Positions 34,501 through 42,516 of a stretch of DNA of 64,000 nt are shown one piece after another (position 1 is the first letter of the stretch; each line of letters opens with the position of its first letter). The DNA is from Sinobacterium norvegicum (lineage in GTDB: Bacteria > Pseudomonadota > Gammaproteobacteria > Pseudomonadales > Sinobacteriaceae): assembly GCF_923077115.1 (NCBI RefSeq), contig NZ_CAKLPX010000001.1, positions 682,001 through 746,000 on the forward strand, written 5' to 3'. Made by a program: the position numbers and the translations under genes. Below the pieces are notes generated by a model that was not told where the DNA came from, made no database searches, and saw only the letters and a list, made by a program, of their open reading frames with translations.

Positions 34501-37078
34501 CACCGTTGAGTAAAGCAATACCAGACAACATCAATTGACCATGGCCGGGGCTTGAAGTGATGGTATAAAGTAGTTCAGAGTCATTCGACAGCAAGTCTTG
34601 TGCCTGCAAATCACCACTGCCTATTACCGTTGTATGATTATTTGCCACCAACAAACTTTGGTTCACTAACACAGGCGGTAGCACATCGGCAGCCGGCGTA
34701 ATAGTCAATTGCTCGCTGGCAAATAGCACACCTTTATTACTGTTATCATCACTGGACATAGCCAGCACTTCGCTGGCAGATAGCGCAGCGCTAAACACCT
34801 GCAGCGAATCAAAATAGGCGGCAACCCCCTGCGAGGCAGATGCCCCGCCTTGCAAGCCACCCACAGCGATATCACGCACCAGCATAGTATCACCAGAAGC
34901 AACACTGGCTCGTTCAATGCCATCGATAAAAACACGGAGCTGATCAGCATCGTTAGAAATAACAATATGATGCCATTGGCCATCGTTAATTTTGATGCCG
35001 GTTGCAGTATTGGTAGCCAACAGATTGTCATCATTAAAATTACTGCGTAAGACGACTTCACCGTTAGTATTTAGCCATAACCCCAGGCTTCCTTGATTGG
35101 ACAGCGAGCCATCGGCACCGATTAAATACGGGCTATTCCATTCGAATGCCGTGCCGGCATCGACAGTATTTACGGCAAAGGCAACACTAAAAACATCTCT
35201 CTGCTGATCGAACACCTCACTGGCAATGGCAACCGTATTGGGATTATTGAAATCAGAGGTTTGAATGACTTTATTGCCTGCATCCAACGGATCTTCGACG
35301 TGCTGAGCACCACTATTGAGCAAATCATGATTGCTGAACTCAACACTTTCTAGTGTTGTTTCAAAGCTGGCTGTCAGTATTGTCGAGGTTGAGCCGACAA
35401 CGATATTCAATTGCGCTGCGCTGCCGTTATCCGCAATAAAGGCAAGACCTTCTAAGGCAACATTAATATCAATCAGACTGCCGGAGAACGACATCGTCGC
35501 ATCATTGTCTCCGTCACCCACACTGAAACTCAAGCCTGCAGTATCTGCAAGGGTCAATACACCGCTGTCGACTGTTAGCGTCATAAACGCATCATCAGTA
35601 TCAGGATCAACCACCATAATGGCATTACCGTTGGCCGCTGAAAAAATCAAATCACTGTTCAAACCAATCCATTGGTTTTCTGGTACGAATAGTGATGGGG
35701 CGTCATCCACGCTGGCCACCGTTACTTGATGGGTTGTTCCCTGCGCGGACCAATCATCACCATCAAAAACGCTGAAATCAAAGCCGGTACTACCAGACCA
35801 TTGCGCATCGGCTAAAAACTGCAGTTCACCACTGGCTATTTGTGCGGCGGTGAATAGATCGCCGGTAGACACTTCTTGTGACTGATGAATCAGTACGCCA
35901 TTAAGCGGCAAGCTTTCTATACGATAAGCCTCCAAGGCATCACCATTATCGGGCTCCAGCCCCTGTAGTATAATCGGTGTCAGCCTGTCCTCAATGGTCA
36001 CCGTTGTCGATGATACTGCCACGGGGGCGGTTTGTTCCGTGTAAAAGACACGGGCAGATATATAATTAATTTCCGCAGACTTATTGTGCTCCCATGACTC
36101 GCCGACATTTACCGCAGTCACCCGTATTTGAAAATCTGCAGGATCAAAATCTACCGCCGTCCAATCACGGCCCCACAGGAAATCCTCAGACTGACCAATG
36201 GTGTCAGTATCGAAACCTATCCCAGCCAGCCACTCGGTCGTTTCAGCCGTCGTCCAACTGGCACCACCATCGGATGATAATTCAAAACTCAACTCGGTCC
36301 GCTTAACCAGGCTTTCACCTTCAACCTTAATCTTTATGCCATTAATGTGACTTCGGCCGTCCAGTTGAAAATCAAAGCCCGAGAGTATCAATACTTCGCC
36401 TTCGGCACCGATGGCGACAGCGTTATTATCGGCCAGTATGTTATCGCCATTCAGCCAGCCATCATCGTGATTACCGGCATAGGTTTTGGCCGTTTTTGCC
36501 AAACTGGTTGTCATCGCCGACAACCCCGCAGCATCGATCACATGGGGATGATCACGCTCACTATCACTGCTGTATTCCAACAGCCAATCACCACCGAAGC
36601 CTGTGGTGTCATCTGAGGCATACACCGTCGTCTGAGTCAGCGCTGCCAGCTGATCGACAAAGTCTCGTCCCCCTTGACCGCTGGCAACATCACAGCCATA
36701 CAACGCTATTTCACCCTCCGGCCGCATCAATTGCTGCAGCGTATATAGGGCTGATGAAGACTGCTCAAGAGTGCTGCTATTGAGCCCATTCTCGCCAAGC
36801 TCAATCCCGCCATTACTGCCGTGGGAGACAATCGATAAGGTATCAATTTTCTGCTCTGTATCCGCCGTCCACTGTCTCAGCTGCTCAACAATACTGTCTA
36901 GCGACTGCTGCTGACCATCATAAGCAAGTAAGTAATCAGCTTCAGCTGCAGCCTGTTCGAGCAATTGATAATCGGTCAAACCACTGTCGATAACCACCAC
37001 ATCAATTGTTGCGGAATAGAGCAGACGCTGATCAAAAATCTCAATGACTGCCGGCTCTTCACTCGTATTCACTGCCAT
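31565..37078 (-). CDS. Giant DUF4347/cadherin-like/LamG surface-type protein with LEPR-XLL-like N-terminus
   Basis: The protein has 1837 residues. Residues about 8-22 (IEIFDQRLLYSAT) resemble the LEPR-XLL sorting element, and about 25-170 are a DUF4347 domain (TLSIVSHGSNGGIELG, LYGCDVASGQGG). Cadherin/VCBS-like modules follow: about 350-455 (DFSVFDGDDW), 810-1040 and 1280-1580. Two LamG-type jelly-roll domains lie near 575-790 and 1060-1270 (WHHIVISNDADQLRVFIDG; WHMISVSNDGSVLRLYVDG). Beyond an acidic, low-complexity linker comes a conserved-looking C-terminus with a hydrophobic stretch (about 1773-1803), the motif PVWSSFDPVAVL and an acidic tail (DIEEEEDD). There is no Sec signal and no RTX nonapeptide repeats. 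It probably binds surfaces or glycans. ATG 37078 is preceded by a G-rich site; HlyD ends 15 bases upstream. Confidence 0.9.
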   Translation of the reverse strand: MAVNTSEEPAVIEIFDQRLLYSATIDVVVIDSGLTDYQLLEQAAAEADYLLAYDGQQQSLDSIVEQLRQWTADTEQKIDTLSIVSHGSNGGIELGENGLNSSTLEQSSSALYTLQQLMRPEGEIALYGCDVASGQGGRDFVDQLAALTQTTVYASDDTTGFGGDWLLEYSSDSERDHPHVIDAAGLSAMTTSLAKTAKTYAGNHDDGWLNGDNILADNNAVAIGAEGEVLILSGFDFQLDGRSHINGIKIKVEGESLVKRTELSFELSSDGGASWTTAETTEWLAGIGFDTDTIGQSEDFLWGRDWTAVDFDPADFQIRVTAVNVGESWEHNKSAEINYISARVFYTEQTAPVAVSSTTVTIEDRLTPIILQGLEPDNGDALEAYRIESLPLNGVLIHQSQEVSTGDLFTAAQIASGELQFLADAQWSGSTGFDFSVFDGDDWSAQGTTHQVTVASVDDAPSLFVPENQWIGLNSDLIFSAANGNAIMVVDPDTDDAFMTLTVDSGVLTLADTAGLSFSVGDGDNDATMSFSGSLIDINVALEGLAFIADNGSAAQLNIVVGSTSTILTASFETTLESVEFSNHDLLNSGAQHVEDPLDAGNKVIQTSDFNNPNTVAIASEVFDQQRDVFSVAFAVNTVDAGTAFEWNSPYLIGADGSLSNQGSLGLWLNTNGEVVLRSNFNDDNLLATNTATGIKINDGQWHHIVISNDADQLRVFIDGIERASVASGDTMLVRDIAVGGLQGGASASQGVAAYFDSLQVFSAALSASEVLAMSSDDNSNKGVLFASEQLTITPAADVLPPVLVNQSLLVANNHTTVIGSGDLQAQDLLSNDSELLYTITSSPGHGQLMLSGIALLNGDNFSQDDINKGLLTYSHSGDSGGADAVVFSVQDNDGNTSSGEVLAITVSHVNDSPINHLPSSAVVMLQNSTVMFTDDYQLSVADNTVGTGLLSIELTVEQGQLTLSMPLSGSITLLQGDVTGDTVLKFTGTVSDINSTLAAMRFTPTTDYLGDQAKLTITTIDFDNSLNHPILDTGSNIVAKYNFENTVLADVTGTQANAIAVNGAAIVNDSDRGQVVSLDGVTQYIEIPSTATEMLSSFTVSFWLKSQQLTMADDYQSNPTLFGASNNGVGNNDFSITTENGYLAVFHGLNGAIDEKVVTNIAVADDAWHMISVSNDGSVLRLYVDGQLVTDAQGDTVELSTGNSILIDADQASNQQFYLGAQSTENINDRVMKSPHQGLYDDLRIYNTALNAQDITTLYSGYFATDSFNMAVDTAPVVQPGSSSVLADVVLTAQLPTATDGDGNLNPLGYQLAALFDNNAGNGQLLVNSDGSFEFDPANDFDYLAVGESVEVSFRFTASDNFGFVSDSQLMTITVVGVNESPQVGVETLVTTDQNTILQDQQLPAAIDIDGDPMTYQLLHTVSQGSLSLSDNGVFNFDPQQQFNGLTAGETGQVQFQYQVVDSQGGVSEAQTVTIMIEGLDDTAVVSGVFSATISLDNLDNIAMLSADIAIEDIDVRHTPLFFDSEAEGLFGRFTLVNNQWQYQVSAELVDGMAAGSQVEERFVVTASDGQQRDIVITLLATESLSWPSAEEEIAGSATDDEVGIRVEDSQSDESNQSDNFVPPDTTGQGGALAPGPISETVAGVDAAVASDGQAALAATDEPVSEHAEILSDDGLIPSLKALLSLDSIVIPVTELAGFESLTDDDIAAVVVTSRELDVLLQNVEKQRLTGFLSGDGEAIDSHLLWQSLNVFEDELRQSQVDDKQVLLNVKAIGMGVMSLASAWLLRAAAIGSSLAAVLPVWSSFDPVAVLKQKNTDNSLSDIEEEEDDVDQFFAK

Positions 37079-37093
37079 AAGCAACCCCCGAAT

Positions 37094-37915
37094 TTACAGC
37101 TGACTGGCGACCGATTGACTATCAGTGCTGAAGACGACATGACACTTTAAACCACTGGGCAGAGAAAAATCTGGATTGGCCAGCTCTAGCTGGACGCCAA
37201 AAGTGCCACTGGCAACATCGATACCACGATCAACGACAACGACTTCTGCCTGGTACTGCTCATCATCTAGTGGGGCAAATAATTGCAGCTGTGCATATTC
37301 ACCTGCGTTCACGCTGCCAAATTTCTCAACCGGTAGTAATACCTGCACCCGTAATGGATCCATTTGCTCTAATACCAAGACCGGCTCATCTTTAACATAC
37401 TCACCCTCAGCACGAATCAATTCTGTGACCACCCCATCAATCGGGCTGGTCACTGTTCGACGCGCTAACAACTGCTGCGCAATTGACAAATCTAACGCCG
37501 CTAAGTGGCGATTACTGTTGGCAGTGTTGAGGCGTTGGTTGGCAACCTCAGCCTCAGTTTTTGCTTCGTCATAAACCGAAAAAGGCACGGCCTTCTTACC
37601 ATAAAGACCTTCTATACGCTGTAGGTTTCGACGGGCATATTGTAAGCTGGCGGTCGCCACGGCAACCTCCTGTTTCATGGCCGCCTTAGCCGAACGCAGA
37701 TCGACCGTAGCCTGCTCTAAGCCAGATTTCAGTGTCGCCAGTTTTTCACCCTGACTGACACGCTGACTACGTTCCACTTCGATAGTCTCGATCAATCCCT
37801 TATCATCAAAGCTGATTTCAACCCGTTGCCATGGCTCCACCAGACAATCATAGCTCTGCGCCAACACCGGTGTTGATGCCGTCAACGATATCATGATCGC
37901 AAGTACTCTCTTCAT
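37094..37915 (-). CDS. Periplasmic HlyD/RND-type membrane fusion (adaptor) protein
   Basis: ATG 37915 (AGAGG upstream) begins a cleavable signal peptide (MKRVLAIMISLTASTPVLA). The mature protein has the adaptor layout. There is a split biotinyl-lipoyl-like part (LIETIEVERSQRVSQGEKLATL and RRTVTSPIDGVVTELIRAEGEYVKDEPVLVL). Between the halves lies a helical hairpin (DLRSAKAAMKQEVAVATASLQYARRNL). A beta-barrel region follows. It has no transmembrane anchor or lipobox, so it is a soluble periplasmic adaptor. It starts eight bases after the M50-HlyD stop and ends just before the giant gene, so it is part of the same operon. Confidence 0.9.
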   Translation of the reverse strand: MKRVLAIMISLTASTPVLAQSYDCLVEPWQRVEISFDDKGLIETIEVERSQRVSQGEKLATLKSGLEQATVDLRSAKAAMKQEVAVATASLQYARRNLQRIEGLYGKKAVPFSVYDEAKTEAEVANQRLNTANSNRHLAALDLSIAQQLLARRTVTSPIDGVVTELIRAEGEYVKDEPVLVLEQMDPLRVQVLLPVEKFGSVNAGEYAQLQLFAPLDDEQYQAEVVVVDRGIDVASGTFGVQLELANPDFSLPSGLKCHVVFSTDSQSVASQL

Positions 37916-37922
37916 AGTGCCT

Positions 37923-40073
37923 CTATCGCGGTATAATGCTAATAAACAACTGTGCAAATTGACGCTGCAACTGCTGCAACAGAGTCTGCGGCGGATAATC
38001 AACCCTTACCCAGGCCCGCCCTCCAGGAAAGGCCTTCAGGGAAGACACACTGTTTTCAACAGCAATTTCAATTTGATAAAAGTCCACCAAGGCTTCTGTC
38101 GCAGAATCATTATCCCCTGCCTCGATGGCTATATCGCCACCGAAGGCTGCGCCTAAAACTGGGCTGGGAAGCGTTTTTTTTGCCTGCGGACTTATCGCCA
38201 CAATATGCCCAACAAATTGATTTGTTGGATAGTTTGCAAGTTTAATCAGCGCCTCACTGGATAACTTATGCTCAAACATAGCGATATCTTCCTTCGCTAC
38301 AACCGCCTTGATTATTATTGTTGTGGGTTCAATCACATAAGCCAGAAGCTCACCTTTAGTAACATAACGATTATCATTGTCTGCGGCAAGCGGATCGGGA
38401 TAAAAAACACCGCCTCTACTGCTGACTAACTCCAGCGATGACTGTTCCTTCAATAATTGCTGATATTGCTCTCTGGCCAGCACTTTTTCGACCTTCAATG
38501 CCCCCGCATCACGTAAACTTTTTGCCCGCCGGCTATCATACTGCGCCTCCGCTTTCATAACGGCGGCCTCAGCCAACGCCAGCTTTGTCGCCAGCAAATC
38601 GTCTGAGAGCTTAAGCAGTGGCATACCAGCCAAGACATCTGCCCCCGATGGCATATAACGCTCGACTAAATAGCCACTCTCACTGGCAACGACGCGACTA
38701 TTGTCAGGCAAGGACACAACACCATTGAGCACCTGGCTGACAGGCATCGGTACCACGGTGACAACGACGACCAAACTGAATATCAGGGTGTAGAATATTT
38801 TGGCCTTAGAGGAATTGAACGTGCGACGCTGTTCCGTGTGGAGGCAGTAAGACAGCAACTGACCCATGGGGCGAATGACGAACTGCAGCAGCATCCAGCA
38901 ACCAACAGTAATACCGAGAAACCAGTGAAACTGCAGCGCTATATAGCAAATACTAATAAGTAAAAAATACCGATAAAAGCCAGCTAATAGGCCATACGAA
39001 AAAAACCAGACTCGCTCTTTTGGTGTTGCAACAAAGCATCGAGAGCGCTCCAGAAACACATAGCGGCAGAAAAAATAACGCCAATACAGTGTTGACCGCG
39101 TCGCCAGATTGGGAATTTCAATGATGTCAGCCAGCAAGTAATAACCGTCGAATCGCATCAGAGGATTGGCATTAAAAAATAGCGTCGACACACTGCATAA
39201 CCAGAAAGTGTTATAGGCAATCTGACTCACCAGCCCTGGCTCAACCAACAACCAGAGCATCAGTGCCAACAAAGCGACCACAAGCTCAACCGCCATCCCC
39301 GCCCCGTCGACAACCATACGGCAATATTTATTATCAAATGCATTCGCTGCCGAGGCATCGACATACGGTATGGGCAGACCATACATAAAAACAATACCAA
39401 TCTCAGAAACCCTACCGCCCCATTTTTTCACGGCTAATGCATGGGATAATTCATGCAACAATTTACTGATGGGATAAATGATTGCCAACCAGAACACATT
39501 CTCTGGCCGAAAAATTGTATCAATAACATTACTGCTAAGTGGCTGGAAAGACTCAGCAATAAAAAAAAGCAACAACAGCATCGACAGGCACCAGACGGCC
39601 ATCGTCGACCGACTAAACAACTGATCAGCAAAGCCAATATAACGGTCCAACCATGCGTCAGGGTCGATTAATGGCAGCCGAAAGCCCATTGGGTTAGCCC
39701 ACATCCGCGACAGTAAACCAGCGGGCCTCAACCCTTGTTGCTGCTCGCTGTTGAACAATATATTTTGTTGCAGCAGTTGGTTACTCAACGACATCACAGC
39801 GACGGAGTCTATTGGCACACCATCGCGCTGCAGCAATGAAAATATTTGACCAAGATTCCGCTCACCATCACACAACATTAGCAACTGCCAGGCCTGGTGA
39901 TTAATACGTAATAACTGAGCATGCCCGACTAACTGCACCACGTACCAGCGCTGACCGCGATAGTCTCGCCGCGACAGGCTAACCCCCTGAGCTAGCTGCG
40001 GCACAAACCCCTGGGCCTGCTGCCAGGGTGACTGAAACAATGACGCCGCTTGCGCTGTATCAGTCGAACTCAT
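37923..40073 (-). CDS. PqqD-like / M50 site-2 protease / HlyD fusion membrane protein
   Basis: The protein has 716 residues from ATG 40073. Residues about 30-110 look like a PqqD-type winged-helix peptide-binding domain (LLRINHQAWQLLMLCDGERNLGQI). A polytopic membrane region (about 155-445) carries the zinc protease motif HELSH at 207-211 and the distal NANPLMRFDG at 301-310, which corresponds to the NPxxDG ligand motif of site-2 proteases. From about 450 to the end it is HlyD-like, with a lipoyl half (NSRVVASESGYLVERYMPSGADVLAG), a coiled-coil hairpin (ATKLALAEAAVMKAEAQYDSRRAKSL) and a barrel. It probably binds, clips or escorts the giant protein through the inner membrane; this is inference. 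Its start overlaps the upstream TGA (ATGA). Confidence 0.9.
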   Translation of the reverse strand: MSSTDTAQAASLFQSPWQQAQGFVPQLAQGVSLSRRDYRGQRWYVVQLVGHAQLLRINHQAWQLLMLCDGERNLGQIFSLLQRDGVPIDSVAVMSLSNQLLQQNILFNSEQQQGLRPAGLLSRMWANPMGFRLPLIDPDAWLDRYIGFADQLFSRSTMAVWCLSMLLLLFFIAESFQPLSSNVIDTIFRPENVFWLAIIYPISKLLHELSHALAVKKWGGRVSEIGIVFMYGLPIPYVDASAANAFDNKYCRMVVDGAGMAVELVVALLALMLWLLVEPGLVSQIAYNTFWLCSVSTLFFNANPLMRFDGYYLLADIIEIPNLATRSTLYWRYFFCRYVFLERSRCFVATPKERVWFFSYGLLAGFYRYFLLISICYIALQFHWFLGITVGCWMLLQFVIRPMGQLLSYCLHTEQRRTFNSSKAKIFYTLIFSLVVVVTVVPMPVSQVLNGVVSLPDNSRVVASESGYLVERYMPSGADVLAGMPLLKLSDDLLATKLALAEAAVMKAEAQYDSRRAKSLRDAGALKVEKVLAREQYQQLLKEQSSLELVSSRGGVFYPDPLAADNDNRYVTKGELLAYVIEPTTIIIKAVVAKEDIAMFEHKLSSEALIKLANYPTNQFVGHIVAISPQAKKTLPSPVLGAAFGGDIAIEAGDNDSATEALVDFYQIEIAVENSVSSLKAFPGGRAWVRVDYPPQTLLQQLQRQFAQLFISIIPR

Positions 40074-41773
40074 AGTTGCCACCACCAAACACTAAACCAT
40101 TGGAAGAAACGGTGAGACAGACGCCACCACAGAGGTTTTTGCCCAACTGCTACACGGCCGACGCCAGTCATTCCAACCGTTAGAACCTGATCAACATTAG
40201 CCAGCGCCGCCTCTACCGGATAAAAACTACGGCCACCTTCTACCACTGCCACAGGACTGAGCTGGCTAACGGATAAATTCATCACAGTGCCGGGAATACT
40301 AGTCAACAAGACATCCCCATGCTGGCCAACATCAATCAATGCAATGTCTTTTTCATCGACACGTAATTGCAGCTGCAGCGGCTCTATTGGGCCGATCACA
40401 TAAAGCGCCTCACCTCGGCTAACCGGTGCCCCAAGGCGAGTGTTCAACTCACCACTGAGCACAACACCGGTGATTGGCGAGCGGATTTCGCTTCGCTCTA
40501 ACTGAAACGCCAGCTGATTAAGCTGCGCTTGCGCCTGTGCCAACTGCGCCTTGGCAATGTTAATTTCATCGCGCTTTCCCTGTGCCAAGGCCTTATCATA
40601 GGCCTTCATATACTGCCGATGTTTGGCCTGCCACTTATTACGCTCCAATAGCAAATCGCTGGTATCGAGTGTCGCCAATAACTGCCCCAGCATAACCTGA
40701 TCGCCAGGCCGTACATGAGCCGCCTGCAAGAAACCATCGGCGGAGACTGATACCTGACGTTGATGCTCGCTGACAACCGTGGCATCAGCATCAACATACA
40801 TTGTCATCGGTGTGAACAGCAGCAACAGTATCGACATCAGAGCAGCTGAGGCCAGCCACTTTGACCTCAGTGTGAAGCGATGCCAATACTGCACCGGCGT
40901 GACACGCTTTGTCTTGGTTGGCAATCGCAGGTGTATAATAGGGGCCAACATCAATCCCAGCTGCTCTAACGATCGTACGGTTTCCGACGGGATTTCAGCC
41001 GTACCTGACAAGGCCAAACTGGCAACCATTTCTCGCTGATGAAACAACGGTATATGCAATACGTTAGTTTGATTTTCATGGCGCAGCCACGTTTGATGAC
41101 GAACAAACTCATCGCTTTTCGATGTGGTCGCTATAGTAGCGACATGGCGAGCCAACTCCTCATGGGCCGCCAGCAGCAACTGCTGCGCATAGCTGTCACT
41201 TTGACTCTGTGATGTCGCCAACAACAGCGGCTTAGCGTTACTGTGCAACACTAGCTGCACAGTGTTACAGTCGATACGCTGCGCGATTGAGTTCACCAGC
41301 GGCTGCCAGCCAGCTTGATCATCAGAGGTATTGAGAGCATAGGCCAGCGATTCAAGCAAGCCTTGCAATAATGTATCCTTTTGGCGAGATTGCTGCCTCT
41401 CACCGGCCAACCAATGAAACCAGTCGTTAGCATTGAACAGCTGAGTACTAACAAATTGAATCGTCTGAGGTCGGTGGCTGTGCAATCGCAGACAAACACT
41501 GCCATAACAACGCTGATCAATAATAATTGGCGAACAGACAGTGGCCTGTCCCTCGGCCAACAAATGAAACTGTGGTCGTGTTTGACTCGCGTTTAAATGG
41601 GCGTAGGCTTTATCCAGTAACTGAGTATTTGGCTGCTGATGTTCAGGCCAGCAAGCAACCGGTTCAACCTCTTGGCCATCGGCATGCCCCAAGATGACAA
41701 CGCCTTCGACGACATCGGGTAATTGACGGCATTGAATCTGCAGCCAACCCTGGGTGGTATTATCTCTATTCAC
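40070..41773 (-). CDS. GAF-GAF-TM-HlyD membrane fusion protein
   Basis: This 567-residue protein is the first gene of the cassette. About 300 cytoplasmic N-terminal residues appear to contain two GAF-like domains (roughly 10-120 and 130-275; LHIPLFHQREMVASLAL is a typical GAF strand pair). One transmembrane helix follows at about 310-330 (WLASAALMSILLLLFTPMTMYV). The periplasmic HlyD part comprises VVSEHQRQVSVSADGFLQAAHVRPGDQVMLGQLLATLD, a coiled coil (IAKAQLAQAQAQLNQLAFQL), and ERSEIRSPITGVVLSGELNTRLGAPVSRGEALYVIGP. GAF fusion suggests that the adaptor senses a cytoplasmic small molecule or protein. It is translationally coupled to the M50-HlyD gene by ATGA. Confidence 0.9.
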   Translation of the reverse strand: MNRDNTTQGWLQIQCRQLPDVVEGVVILGHADGQEVEPVACWPEHQQPNTQLLDKAYAHLNASQTRPQFHLLAEGQATVCSPIIIDQRCYGSVCLRLHSHRPQTIQFVSTQLFNANDWFHWLAGERQQSRQKDTLLQGLLESLAYALNTSDDQAGWQPLVNSIAQRIDCNTVQLVLHSNAKPLLLATSQSQSDSYAQQLLLAAHEELARHVATIATTSKSDEFVRHQTWLRHENQTNVLHIPLFHQREMVASLALSGTAEIPSETVRSLEQLGLMLAPIIHLRLPTKTKRVTPVQYWHRFTLRSKWLASAALMSILLLLFTPMTMYVDADATVVSEHQRQVSVSADGFLQAAHVRPGDQVMLGQLLATLDTSDLLLERNKWQAKHRQYMKAYDKALAQGKRDEINIAKAQLAQAQAQLNQLAFQLERSEIRSPITGVVLSGELNTRLGAPVSRGEALYVIGPIEPLQLQLRVDEKDIALIDVGQHGDVLLTSIPGTVMNLSVSQLSPVAVVEGGRSFYPVEAALANVDQVLTVGMTGVGRVAVGQKPLWWRLSHRFFQWFSVWWWQL

Positions 41774-41951
41774 AACATACCGCTCTTATCATTATTATTG
41801 TTGCTGCGCGGCAGAGTCGGTGCTCTGCTAACGGTTAGAATATGTTGATTTGAAATCTTGCGCAATAGCCACACCAGTAAACGGGTTATCTATCGCTGAA
41901 ACAATCCGCTATTATTGTTACCCTACAACCTCAAAACATACTGAGTCATCC

Positions 41952-42233
41952 ATGATACGCCTGTCAAAAACCCTGTTTAAAGCCCTCGATTTCGCCTCAT
42001 TCAAAGCAGAGTGTAAGATCGCCGATAACATTCAAGTACAGGCAGTCAAGAGGTCTGAGCGAGATGGTATTCAGTGGCTGTTCGATAGCGCCTTTATTGA
42101 CAAAAAAGCCGATAAGGTCAGCGCTATTTATGTCAATGTTGACGCACCCGATGATGATGCATTCAACCTGACCTATTCGGCCAAATCTAGCGACCAATGG
42201 CGGCTGGTGGAATTTTGCAGCCTCGACGAGTAG
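41952..42233 (+). CDS. Small hypothetical protein
   Basis: This 93-residue soluble protein begins MIRLSKTLFKALDFASFK and contains KRSERDGIQWLFDSAFIDKKADKVSAIYVNVDAPDDDAFNL. The frame is open to 41850, but the added sequence looks non-coding and ATG 41952 is the natural start. No known domain is recognised. It is divergent from the export cassette and upstream of the bidirectional terminator at 42313. Confidence 0.6.
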   Translation: MIRLSKTLFKALDFASFKAECKIADNIQVQAVKRSERDGIQWLFDSAFIDKKADKVSAIYVNVDAPDDDAFNLTYSAKSSDQWRLVEFCSLDE

Positions 42234-42312
42234 TCATTCCAACACCCCGACGCTTATCCAGCATGTATGTTGATCAAACATTGTGGCCACCAAGTGCGAC
42301 CCAATATTCAAA

Positions 42313-42352
42313 CAAAAAAAAGCCCGCTTATATTGCTATAAGCGGGCTTTTT
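42313..42352. terminator. Bidirectional terminator (tRNA-Glu / small hypothetical gene)
   Basis: AGCCCGCTTATA pairs with TATAAGCGGGCT around a TTGC loop, with an A-run on the left and a T-run on the right. It lies immediately 3' of the tRNA on the minus strand and can also end plus-strand transcription. Confidence 0.92.
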
Positions 42353-42357
42353 AAAAA

Positions 42358-42433
42358 TGGCATCCCGTAGGGGACTCGAACCCCTGTTACTGCCGTGAAA
42401 GGGCAGTGTCCTAGGCCTCTAGACGAACGGGAC
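42358..42433 (-). tRNA. tRNA-Glu (anticodon TTC)
   Basis: Read on the minus strand, the 76 bases fold as a standard cloverleaf. The acceptor is GTCCCGT/ACGGGAT (terminal G-T wobble), and the D-arm is CGTCTAGAGGCCTAGGAC as in E. coli tRNA-Glu. The anticodon loop CTTTCAC has TTC at 42397-42399, and the T-arm AGGGGTTCGAGTCCCCT is complete. An encoded CCA is present at 42358-42360. It is a single copy with its own promoter and terminator, not part of an rRNA operon in this window. Confidence 0.98.
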
Positions 42434-42485
42434 GCGATGCCTTGCTGGATCTTCAACAGCGATTAAAGCAGTTTCCAATCCTGCG

Positions 42486-42506
42486 TTAAGGAGGCCAACT
42501 CCTTAA
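42486..42506 (-). other. Leader hairpin of the tRNA-Glu transcript
   Basis: TTAAGGAG and CTCCTTAA pair perfectly (8 bp) around a five-base loop, between the promoter and the mature 5' end of tRNA-Glu. It could be a processing element in the 5' leader; this is inferred from position only. Confidence 0.4.
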
Positions 42507-42516
42507 GACGAGGCGA

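Noticed and set aside
31565..37078. RTX-type type I secreted adhesin
   Set aside because: No glycine-rich nonapeptide calcium repeats were found and the C-terminus is hydrophobic rather than a type I signal.
42317..42352. Repeated GC-rich hairpins (11271, 28683, 42321, 54555) as members of a REP/mobile repeat family
   Set aside because: The stems share only GCCTGC/GCCCGC-like starts, differ in sequence and all have T-runs, so they are ordinary terminators.
42358..42433. tRNA-Glu as an integration site for a genomic island
   Set aside because: No integrase, no repeated 3' tRNA fragment and no change in gene character were seen next to it.
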